A stretch of 64,000 bases of DNA. Source: Stichopus chloronotus. Its lineage: Eukaryota; Echinodermata; Holothuroidea; Aspidochirotida; Stichopodidae. The position numbers and the translations under genes were made by a program. The stretch covers positions 35,093,200-35,157,199 of the forward strand of contig CM037843.1 of NCBI GenBank assembly GCA_021234535.1, read 5' to 3'. The notes below the pieces were generated by a model. It did not search any database. It saw only the letters and a program-made list of their open reading frames with translations, and was not told the DNA's origin. Positions within the stretch are counted from its first letter, which is position 1. Each line of letters begins with the position of its first letter. This document shows, piece by piece, positions 13,101 to 25,100 of the stretch.

Positions 13101-16100
13101 TATTAAGGAGGATGAACCACATCAAGCAGATGAACTCTATTGTTTGTGGTGGAGGTCAAGGGTCATTTGGGGTCAACAGGGGTCAAATTGTGGAAACTTT
13201 GTAAACATGATATAGCAAGAAGGGAAGCTTGGACAATTCTCACATTTAGTATGTAGGTGTACCACATTGAATAGAAGGAGCCTATTGATTTTGGTGGAGG
13301 TCAAGGGTCATTTGGGGTTAACAGGGGACAAACTCTGAAAACCTTGTGAACAGGATATGTCAATGACGGATGTTTTGACAGATCTCATAGTAATATGTAG
13401 GGTAGGTGCATCACATTGAGTAGAAGAACCCTTTTGGCTTTGGTGGAGTTCAAAGGTCATTAGGAGTCTAAAGGATTGTGACAACCTAGTAAACATGATA
13501 TCTCAAGGAGGGAAGCTTGAAGCTATGATCTCACATGTTATGTGTAACTTTTGCATCACTTTAACTTTAATATGCAGTTGTGCATGTTGAGACATGATAC
13601 ATATAAGTCATTATATATCAGATTAATAAAAATCCTCATAATGAAATCATAGAAACCACAATGCATTTGTGCATTCTGGTTGATTCCTTGCCAAAGGCAG
13701 GGAAGGAATCTATGCGATGGTGATGGCGTGTGTGTGTGTATGTGACGCTTTGGCTTGTAAAAACGGTACCTCAAGAAGGGAATGGTGCTCAAACTGTAAA
13801 GTTGGTGTGTTGATAGTCCACTGTGAGTAGATGGTCCATTTTGTTTTTTATGGAGGCCGGAGGTCATTTGAGGTCATCAGAGCTAAAAGTATGGAAACCT
13901 ATTAGGGAAGATACCTCAGCGACTGAATTTAGCTAGAACTTTAAACTGTCAACATGCTAGCAGTTGATGAGCACATGATGCCTGCCATTGGAATTGTCCC
14001 ATGGGAGACTTGTCATCTCTGTAATGTGACTTGAAATGAATGTAATTCCAATGATATATCCTGGATTCAAAAGCACAGCACATTAAAAGAGTTAAAAATG
14101 CCCCGAAAGTGAACATATGGAAGGTAAATTACACTCATATTAAGAAAATAGTGCATATTTCTTTCATACTGAAAACTTGCCAAAATGTAGATCTACGTTT
14201 AATAGTAGATAATGCTTCTAGACAGACTTTGGTCCCGTTTTCTTTGAATTTGTGAAGCTATTAACCGCCCATTGTCTATGCCCACTCCTAACAACCACTT
14301 AACATAGCTGTTATCACCTTTTCTCAGCGTGTCAAGATTTCCAAATTACTTTTATTTTTGTCACAGTAAACACCCCCTTGGGAAGGAAGATGGATTCCAG
14401 GTTGCCTTTGTTGACTTGCACGATTGCAAATCTTTAACCACAATTGATGTCATCCACTTGTGAATGACCTTTGTTAAGAGATATATGCCACCTTCATGAC
14501 CACAATTTTCATCAGTGCTAAGTGAATGACATTACTCATTCATATTAGCACTTGGTAACATCAAACCCTTAAGTGATACAGAATGTGGTTGTCATTCTTG
14601 CATTTTGTTTTTCATTTTGATATGGTCCCTTCCCTTCTCTACTGTTTGCTTTTGTTTGTGAGTGATTTTGCGTGTATGAAAAAACGAGATATTGGCAAGG
14701 AATCACAAAGTCATTTGACTTTTTGGTTATCTCATTATGCCTAATTGAGAAATTGCAGGCATAGATTCAACACTGGGTACGTGCAGCTTGGAACACCCTG
14801 GAAGTGCCGTTTCCAGCCATCTGGGAGGGGGGAAGGGTTTGAAATGCTAAAAAATTTTCCTTTACACTTCACGGCAATTGATGGTGGCGCTCTACTTTGA
14901 TAGTCCTGATGGCACTCGGTCCCCTCCAATACTTTTTAACTTTTTATTTTAGGTTCATGGGTGCAGGTGTCAGAAGAAAATTTTGCCGTGTGATTGGGCA
15001 AACTAAGGAGGGCAAGCATATCCTTGTAAGGTAAAGGGCAGGAGGTGCCCCATCCTCTTAGACCTCTCCTCATGCCACATAGGCTTATCTGTGGGCTGAC
15101 TGATTTGAAATCCTGGCTTGCCTTGGTAGGGCAACACTCCTCCCCTTCCCGCCTCCCCTAGGACGGCGTTCAAAAATAGGGACAATGAGACGATTTTGTC
15201 CCCTCACCAAAAAACTTGGCTATGCCCCTGCACCCATTCACAGGTGACAATCAGATGTGTTAGATCTAGGAAGTAGGTAGGAGAACCTTTTGGGGGATGA
15301 TTTTGATCCATCCTCTCTCTCTTTCTTACCAGGATGAAGGAAATGCTCATCACCCTAATTGCTGAACGACAGAAGTCTCCTTATACACACATAGTATTAA
15401 TAACTGACTAGAATTCTGCAAGTGCAGCATAAATTAACACAGAGATGCACTACATCTGCACAAATTTGTTCAGTGGACAAAAAGTAACACACTTCTGAAT
15501 GGTAAAATATTCAGGATTGGTGTAATATAGAGTGCACTACCAGGTGGATGGAAACTGACAAAGCTAATTTAGGATGAATTCTAACCGTGTGTGTAGCACG
15601 TTGCACCTGTTTTCGTCTGTAAATTAAGATGTCAAAATAAATGTAAATGTTGTTAGATGTATCCAGTCAGCTGTAAATCCTGGTCAGGATTGTTCAGTGA
15701 TGTATACTTATTTCTCTCTTTATAGTTTTTGGTGCAATTACCAGACCTTGATTGGCTGTGGCAGTATTTGAGAAGTCGTTGGTAGCATCTCTTTGATAAT
15801 ATCATGTGAAAAGCAGGTTATTTTATGGCAACTGATATGAGTTGAGTTTTGTCTGTGTGGTCTGAGTCAACTTCTTGCTACATCTTTGTCTGCCTGTTGT
15901 TAGTTGTCTGCCTGATGTGAGTTGTCTCTCTGATGTCAGTTGTCTGTCTGTTGTGAGTTGTCTGATGTCAGTTGTCTGTCTGTTGTGAATTGTATCTCTG
16001 GTGTCATTTCTGTTTTTAGTTGTCTGTGTGATTTAAGTCGTCTTTCTGATGTGAGTTGTCTCTTTGATGTGAGTCGTCTTTCTGATGTGAGTTATCTGTG

Positions 16101-19100
16101 TGATGTGAGTTGCCCATGTGATGTCAGTTCTCTGTATTGAGTTGTCTTTATGATGTCAGTTTGTCTCTGTATAGTGAGTTGTCATGTGTCTGAAGTGGGT
16201 TGATGTGACTCATGACCTGTCTCATTTGAGTCATCTGCCTGATGGGAGTCGTTTGTCTGATAGGATTTCTCTGTCTTATGAAAGTATTCTGTGAAATGGG
16301 AATTTTCTGTATGATATAGCTTTATTCTTCTCCGTTCTTCTTCTGCCTGCAGATTAACATTTCAAGATGCTGGATTCAGGGTTATGTTGAGCAACAAATT
16401 TCCAGCAAGGACCAGAATGAGGACAGCATGTTGGCTGATCATCACAGAGGTAAATGCACTTACTAGTACTTAACTTACTTGTCATCAGAATCTGATGAAC
16501 AGCAGAAATAAAGGTGACAGAAAAACTGAAACAGTAGCCTCTTGGTAGTTCCAATTACTTGGTGGAGGTGTAATGAATATTGGCATCCAATTTAAATGTG
16601 TTGTAGTTTACTGCAAGTGGGATCCATGGATGTGATATCTCTGGTATGTGCAGTTGATGTCATCTTCCATGTTGTTTGCTTGATAGTTGCCATGCTACAG
16701 GATTATCTGTCTGTCTGTCTTTTTGTCTGTCTGGTCAATACGAAAAAAAAAAAAATTGTACGTTCCATACCTGAAGACTTAGACCCATTCATTTTACCAG
16801 CCAGCACAACAATTTTACATTACCTTTGTAGCTTAAAGGGTAATAGGGTATTTTCAATGCACCAACATGGCATATGAAGAAAAGACCTTAAATTATTTTT
16901 AAATCATTCAGACCATTAATAAACAAAATACACAAAAGCTTCAACTCCTCAAAAACGTTATGCATAAGATGAGTTATGGGAGGTGCGTCATTTGAATTTT
17001 TGAAGTTTGATTGAACAAAGTATTCTTGAGCAACAAATAACTGAATTTCTATCTGTGGGAAATTTATTTCTTGAAAAGCAGGCCACCTTCATATCTTAGT
17101 TTTAATGATCTATCATTCTCTTCACAAATTTTCGTTTTAACCAGTTAACTTACATCCAACTGTCAACTTAATTTCCGCTATGTCTTTCTTTATAAATTCA
17201 ACTTAAAGGTTTTGTGACATGCTTCTAGAAAACAGCATCCTTCGTGCAAAAGTTGTAATGTAAAATCCGTTGAAATTTTGTTTATATCTTTATTCGTTTT
17301 TGCGATACGACTTTTCAAAGTTTGAGAAAAATGCAAAACCGATGACGTGGAGTGTTGCACAATGTCAGTAGTTCTTTTGTTAAGCCTATATATTTTGCCT
17401 CTTAATTACTTAATTACTGAGTTTCACATTTAAAGGCAAAAATACATGCTTTCCAAAGTAAAACCCTCTGGGTATATAAAGTTCTCAAATGTCCTTGAAA
17501 TGAAGGTTACCCAAACAAAGGGTTAACATAGGACTTATCATGGGAGTCAATCTCTTGATGTCACAAATTTGCACACTTAGCCAATGTTTATTCATGACAC
17601 AAAGGTGAGACACTAATTTGCCTGTAAATATCTCAATCTTTGATAGATTTGGATGAAATTTGAGGCTATTTTTAACATTTTCAATGCTTAATGCACCCAA
17701 TACTCAAAAGTGTCATACACTACACTCCTAATATTTTACGCAAAGCATGTCATCACATGATTTTTCTCCCTCTATGAAGCAAATACATGCCAAAGACAGT
17801 TTCTTTTTCTTATTTGTATGGGTTTTCTCTAAATCACAAGGTTCGCTCAAAAATCCAGTGTTTCCTCATTTTGTTAGTAATTATTGGACTCCAAATTATA
17901 GTCAAATAAACCCTGCAAAGCGTCTTAGGTGGAAAATCCTGCTTTTCTCAAATAGAGGGAGCCATTGCAGTATATACGGTTTAAAACTTCCTATTCCTTG
18001 TTTTCGAGTCACACTACAATTCAAAATTTAAATCAATCAAACTCCTCAAAGCTTCTTTAATCAAGAATTCTGCTCGTATGAAATAGAAGGGGGCCGTCGC
18101 AATATTGAAATTTGAAAGAAAATTCATCCACACCATCTGTGATGTGTGATAAATTGCAAATAGCGCGACACATTCTAGAACACTTCCAGGTTCCACATTC
18201 TTGATAGACATCCCAATGCAAAGACATAACAGTCCCGAGGAATTAGCAAACAGATAGTAGGGCTAGAATGCAGTCACTGTACACAGTGAATGATCTCACA
18301 AGGATGAATCATTGATTGGCTGGCCATTATTAGGTAACGCAGTTTGGTGCATATACCACAAGACGAATGTAGGCATTTTATGCAGTATTTGAAGGTTAGG
18401 ACATGACGAATATATGCGTAATTCGTATTTAACTGGTTAAACAAACATTGTGGTGTGAACAAGTTACAAACTAAAACCCACTCAAGTATGTGCTATAAGG
18501 AAACCTGTGGCTTTGGTTCCAAACAATCTTACAGAGAATCCGACTTTTTAGGTAATACTGGAGAAAATATCAACTATTGGGAAGCGTAGATAAAATGACT
18601 GTTTTTTTTTTCCTCGCAACAGAAACAAATGATGGAGAAAGATCCTGATTATAACCATTACTTGAACAATCCAGGTACAAGCAGTAATACCAATGGAACA
18701 GTCCTAAAGAAGAGTTCGAGGTAATTGTAACTCCAGTTTAGATGTCTCATTAAATTTATTTGATCCTCTTCTGCCAGTTCTGTACACTGATAATCAATTT
18801 TATCTGAAACTCTTCATCTTTGCATTTACATTACTCCTCACTTACCTGTCTGAGCAGAATAAGTACACCATAAACTGTAAATCATGACATATCCACTAGA
18901 GTTAATTGAAGAGTTAATGTGCTAGAGGCCCCCCTATTCAACACTTTATGGGTACCCTCAATATGGTTGCCTTTTTTAAAGAAATGGCACCCTCAAAAGG
19001 TTGCTTTTTTTTAAAGGAATGACTTGTTAAATGCCATGAAGACTGACTGTTTCAGTGATGTGGCCCTCTATGTTAGAAATGTTGTCTACCATCCATTGTT

Positions 19101-22100
19101 CTAAACAGGCTGAGATAGTCTCAAAAATACTCAATATATCTCTTGCTGGCCTGCCTGCCCTCTGTCCTGATCTTTGTTGGTACTTTCCAAGTGAATATTG
19201 TCCTCTTTTACCTTTCACCTCTGTGGTTGTAAGTCCTGTCACTCTGATTTAAACATTGCATTTCCTGACTTCCAAAATGCATTGAAATCATAACACACAC
19301 ACACACATGTTTATGTAGTGGTGTAATCCTACTTTGTGCTGATTCACAGTACCAGTGTATATACATTAGCCTACTGTACTGGACTGTATGAATTAAAAAC
19401 AAAAATCTAAGAATAATTGGAAAATACAAAAAAAAAATATATAATGGCTGAAAAATGGGGTAGATTCCATAGGGGGCAGGATGAGGCACATTTGCCAGTT
19501 CCAAACAATTAGCCGGCACTGAAACTTGGAGACAACCCTGCTCTTACTCAACGTAATATTTTTGTGAGATGTTGCAGGGTAGCAACATGAAAGTTGTTTT
19601 TCCATGTTTCCAGTCTGATGTATGACACATTGCATGGCTTCACACCCTCAGTGCACTTATTGTGATTTACATTTTCATGGAGATGAGTGGTCATCAACAG
19701 TTAGCAAAGATCATCAAGGCATGCAAACTTAAAAATGCAGTGCTTCAATTAAAAGTTGCTTGAACTTGCCCACTTTGTGAACATCTGTTTTCTGTGGAGG
19801 TCATAGTTTGAAAACCATGTTAAATCCATCTTGTTGGAAGTGTTAATTGCCTGAACTTGACAAAAGGTAGAAAGCCCTCCGTGACAAACATTATCCTTCT
19901 CATTTCATGAGGGTCAGAGGTCATTTAAAGTGAAATTTGGAAGTCTTTGAAAAGTGATCTTTCAAGAATTACAGAAGGCACATTCCTTTTGGCGTTGTAA
20001 CATAGTGCATGGATAGCTTTTAGATCATGGATAATAATCCCCATGGTTTTCATGGAGGTCAAGTCATTTCTTTCATGGGGGAAATATATGTGAATCTCCT
20101 GAGATTCGTAAATCTTGTCCGTTAAATATTACTTACGATCCACATTCATCAATTTCTTCATGTACTCTGTGTCATCCAGTTTCATAGCTGTTGAAGAAGG
20201 AGATACAGAAGAAGAGACAAGTCACCATATCATTCTTGGAGAGCCAGAAGGACTTTGTAATATTCCAGGTGGGAACATTAATAAGATGTAAAGACTAATC
20301 AAAGTAATTATTACCTGTGAGCGATTTTTATCAGCTTTTTCACTTTACAGGGAGAGACAAAAGTGAAGGATATTATACTATTTATCTGTCAGTTGAAACT
20401 TCACAGCTGTTGTAGAGAGAATGCGATAGAATTAAAATAATGTAAAATAGCAAATATCAAAAGTGTAACATTGTTACTTTGGCTCCTATGTTTGGTTGCT
20501 ATGGAAAAGTCAAGGTTGGAGAGAAAAGTATAATGTTATGAGACCACATGATACCATCCCTACACCTGTAGCTGTCCTTTGATAGTGGCATCTGAAGTAT
20601 TATATTCCAAACTTGCTGAACTGGCAGCACTGAGCACCTAAGATGATTTCATGAGTAGAGCTACCTTTTTTTTCTGCAATAATGGAAAACAAGAAGCAAT
20701 GAAACAGAAATTTGCTGCTGAATTTACGAGTTTTGTAAGAGGGGTATTCCTAAATAATAACTAAAACTTACAGTTGTAATGATAGTTACATACATGTTTT
20801 ACACTTTTTGTAAGTTTCTTCAGAAAACTTCAAATTGATAATAAAGAAATTTTCAAAACTTGAGCTAAAATGTCTACACTCATTGATGCCAGCGTCTCAA
20901 CCATTCGCCTTTTTGTACATGTGAATGGAAAATATTCTGGAAATTGTCACAGCCTTTGTTGCTTTGTTGACTTGGTTCCACTCAAGAATTGTGTCTTTCT
21001 GGAACAAATTCTAGGAAAATATCAAGATGTTGATGTTTATTCTAACAAACATTGGATGGACTGCACATCAATACAGCTGAGCATGTTTCCATTACAACTG
21101 ACGACCGTACTAGCCATACAAACATGAGGAAAGAGCTGATATTTGTGTACACAGTTCTGCATCACAGCCCTCAATAGCACCATCTCTTTGCAAATTTAAA
21201 CCCTGAAGCAGCCTGTTAGTTGGCCACTAACTGCAAACAGACACTAACCTATCCTTTCTTAAGCAAAGAAAATACATACATTGTGTTATTGACAAACATC
21301 ACTCAATTTATCCTGAAGACATTTTTATAATCTCAAAAATTCATGCATCTGTAATACCAGGTTATACCAGGGAGCTGCAATTGAGGAGGAGACACAACAG
21401 GAATTTTAATATATTCTCATCTAGATTTTCTCCGGTGTGATGACTTTCAATTCATAAAGGATGACAATAGCTTACAACACTGTTTTACTTTTGTGTGATG
21501 TGTCTTATTTCTAGGGACATCCAAGTAATCTTGCTTATAATCTTTGAAAAGGATTGTTTAGAACAGAGCTTTGATGCAAGATTCACTGCCCACAGACAAG
21601 TCATAACTACTGTGAGTCTCAAATACCAAAAAGACTGGTTATCTCTTTTGAATCAAGACAAACTGGTTTATAAGATGTAGACCTTTAAAATGATGAAAAC
21701 GGTCGTAAGACTATATTTTGCAGTGTAAGCTCCGTCGGTATGCCGATATACTTGGTATTTAGAGTATTCATTTCCATGTAGTGTCTTCTGACGTACACCA
21801 ATAGGTAGTAAAAATCAGTGTACCATATAGAGGTACATACTGAAAATATTGGTATACCATATTGTTGGTAATCCATTCATGTTACTATATATCACTGATT
21901 GATATTAGAAGGGAAATGCTTAATGTTTGTTACTGCAACGCAACGTCGATTCCTTTTCCCTGGGGTTCAAAAATATGACAGTCCCAAGGCAGATTTTCCC
22001 CGCACCACACAACCTTTCTACACTGGTTATCCTATTTCACGCTCACACTGCTCAATGCAAAGGCCTTAAATCCATGTCAACAGTGCCTACTCCTAATCTC

Positions 22101-25100
22101 CCCTAACACTGATAGCCTAACCTACTCGTAGCACACCAAGCGGTATTCCTACGGATGCAGAAGTAAGATAAACTCTGACAACAATGTAATATAGAAAAAT
22201 ACCAATGATATATACCCAAAAGAAATATAGATATAGAAAATGTATTAATGCCAACAGGGCATTCCCTTCCATATTTAATACAGTATGTACTGTTAGGATC
22301 CAAATGTTGCCCTCTACCTTGTGAAGGTTCACAGTCTACATTCACTGATATAGTTCAATGTTCAAACTTGTTTGTGACCTATTTAAATGGTATATTCCAA
22401 ATCCTCCCTTGGGGGAGGCATGATTTTTATTTGAGGGAAGCTCATTGCCTCGCAGGTTGCCGCTTGTTCAGTGCACCTGTGAGTGTGAGTAATGTCATTG
22501 GAAGTTTGCCAAGAAACTTTGCGCTGAAAGCTGATTTTAATGTGGGGGAAACCTGTAGGTGCATTTTCCCCTTAAATGAGCAACTGAGTTGTAGCAGGAC
22601 CAGGGATTTAGGTTATTGTTGCAAATTCCACACTGAGAAAGAATATTTCAGATTTATTTGAAAGAAAAACCTGTAAAGGTATTCAGTATTGATGCCTCTA
22701 GTTTGTAATTTCATAATTAAAAAAAGCTATCAGTTGCAGTATAACTAATATGAAATTTTAAGTACATTTTCTGCAAAAAAAAAAGGAAGGTTGACAATGT
22801 CATAAACATTAACGTTTAGGAGTAATACTTACACGGGTTTTAGTGATACCTAGGTATGTTAATATCTGTATACTACTATTTATCGGTAGATATCTTGCCT
22901 ATATACTGATATCGGTTTCTTTGGGATACCAGCAGAGCTTATTACTATAGCCTTTTATCAATTTCTGCCAACTTGCAAAAGTGTGCAGAAGGTGTATCCA
23001 TGCTAAACATGTTACACAGCATCAAAGTTTCCTACTGTGATAGGCATCGGAAGACGTCGAAAGTTGAAAACTGATTTTCAAGAATAACGACTGGCAATGA
23101 TATAGCTATGGACAAAATTTTCTGATCGGTAGTTTGCAACGGAGCAGAGGACACGGACCTTATATGTTAAGTTCCTTATACCTTCTAAGCCCATTGAATC
23201 TGTAAGTGGTGAGCAAAAGAAGTGATCTTGGTGTAAAGAAGGCTACTTCAAAGGAAGGAGTTACTGTTGTATCTCCCTCTCAATTGAACAAGTTATACTA
23301 GTAAATATTCATACATCTTTCATACCGTGTTTTAATTTTGAATATTCATATGCCAGATGTGCGATTGTTGCTTTCTTGTTTTCCCCTCACAGTAATTATT
23401 GTGATATGTTTCTTTTTCTTTGGCAGATGGTTGTTTCGGTGTCATCAGGTGGATTATTTGTTTTCCACTCTCTCTCATCCTCTTTGTTTCAATACCAGAT
23501 TGCAGAAGACCAAGGTATCTTGCAGATCTTCCCAGCTGCTAATTAACAAATTTGTCTTAGCTTTCATTATCATTTGAATGACTGCTGTATTGGTCCCTTA
23601 GTTTGCTTATCTGTACAAATATTGTCCCCCTAGTAACTTGAAGTGTGAAGGTAAGGTACCTTGCATGCTCCATAGTAGTGAATCCTTGAAGTTGAACATG
23701 TTAACCTTTGTATGTCCCTCCCATTTAACCTTCATAAGCCTCCCTTTGCACCCTCTGTTGGAAAATTTGGCTCCAGAACACATCACGCATTAAAAGTACA
23801 CCCAGGAGGATCACACTCAAAGAAATGGGTGAAGTTGTTTTTAGAACTCATGGTGGGGTCATTTACATCATCACAAAGTCATTTCATGTTTCAACGTGGA
23901 ACCAAGACTCACATCAATTAGGTAATCACAATAACTTTGTCTTTTACAGAAAAGATCTGCCTAATGTCCTAATCTGTCCTAATCTTTGTAAAGGTTTGAT
24001 GTGCCCATGCTCAAACACCTTTGCAACATGTACTATGAAACAAGCAAATGCCTCATTTGCATATAATTTGTATCACTTACACGGCCAGACAATTTTCATC
24101 ATAAACAGCATTTAAAGTGGAGGTAATTTTGCTTGTACTGTAACAGGACGTTCTGCTATCATTTTGAAAGTACTCCCATGATGCCCAACACACGAGTGCT
24201 TGTTGCAGTCATTTAACAATCGTTCTCGTCATGGTACACCTAGTCTTAGCAATACTTTCACCAATTTTGTTTACCAGCTTATGTCGTGATGGTTTGTGCT
24301 TTTGTTTTTTTTTCTCTCAGATTTGAGAGGTGGTACATCGCTACCTTTTTCATGTCAATAGCCTGGATCATGGTCTTTACCTATGTCATGGTGTGGATGG
24401 TCGCCCTTATCGGCTACACGATGATGATCCCAGACACAATCATGGGCATCTCATTTTTAGCAGCCGGTACCAGCGTTCCCGATGCAATGGCCAGTCTGAT
24501 CGTCGCAAGGCAAGGTAAGATATCATTCGTCTAGCATGGATCTTTGATATCACTGGTGTCTTTATTTATTGGAAAATTGTGCTTGTTATATAAAGTGGCA
24601 TCTCTTGCAAATTGACCGGAAATGGCAAGTATCTGCCAAACCTTGAGACTTTTCATCCTGTAAAAGATTTTTTGCCACGTTTTATATTATCATATTAATA
24701 GAAAGTGGTGATCACCTTAATTGATCATGTGTTTCCATGTTATATATTTTTCTTCCATTGTTATATATTTTTCGGGGAGCAAAAGTTACTTTGCCTCCTC
24801 ACAGAACTGTTCCTATGTGCCTGGGAGGACTAGTTTGTAATTTGAACATGAAGAAATATATATGGCAATGAATGTGCACTACTTGTGAGATTTACAACAG
24901 TTTTTGTTTGTTTTCCCAGGTCTCGGTGATATGGCAGTCTCTAACAGTATCGGTAGTAACGTATTTGACATTCTCCTCGGTCTGGCCTTTCCTTGGTTTC
25001 TGAAGACGAGTGTGACCAGCACAGGGAGCAAAGTGATCATCAACAGTAACGGATTAGTGTACTCAGTCACATTGCTCTTGGCAACGGTCATTATTACCGT

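Noticed and set aside
15940..16140. Repetitive Ser-Asp-Val-Ser-Cys-Leu frame
   Set aside because: Translation of the 18-bp minisatellite.
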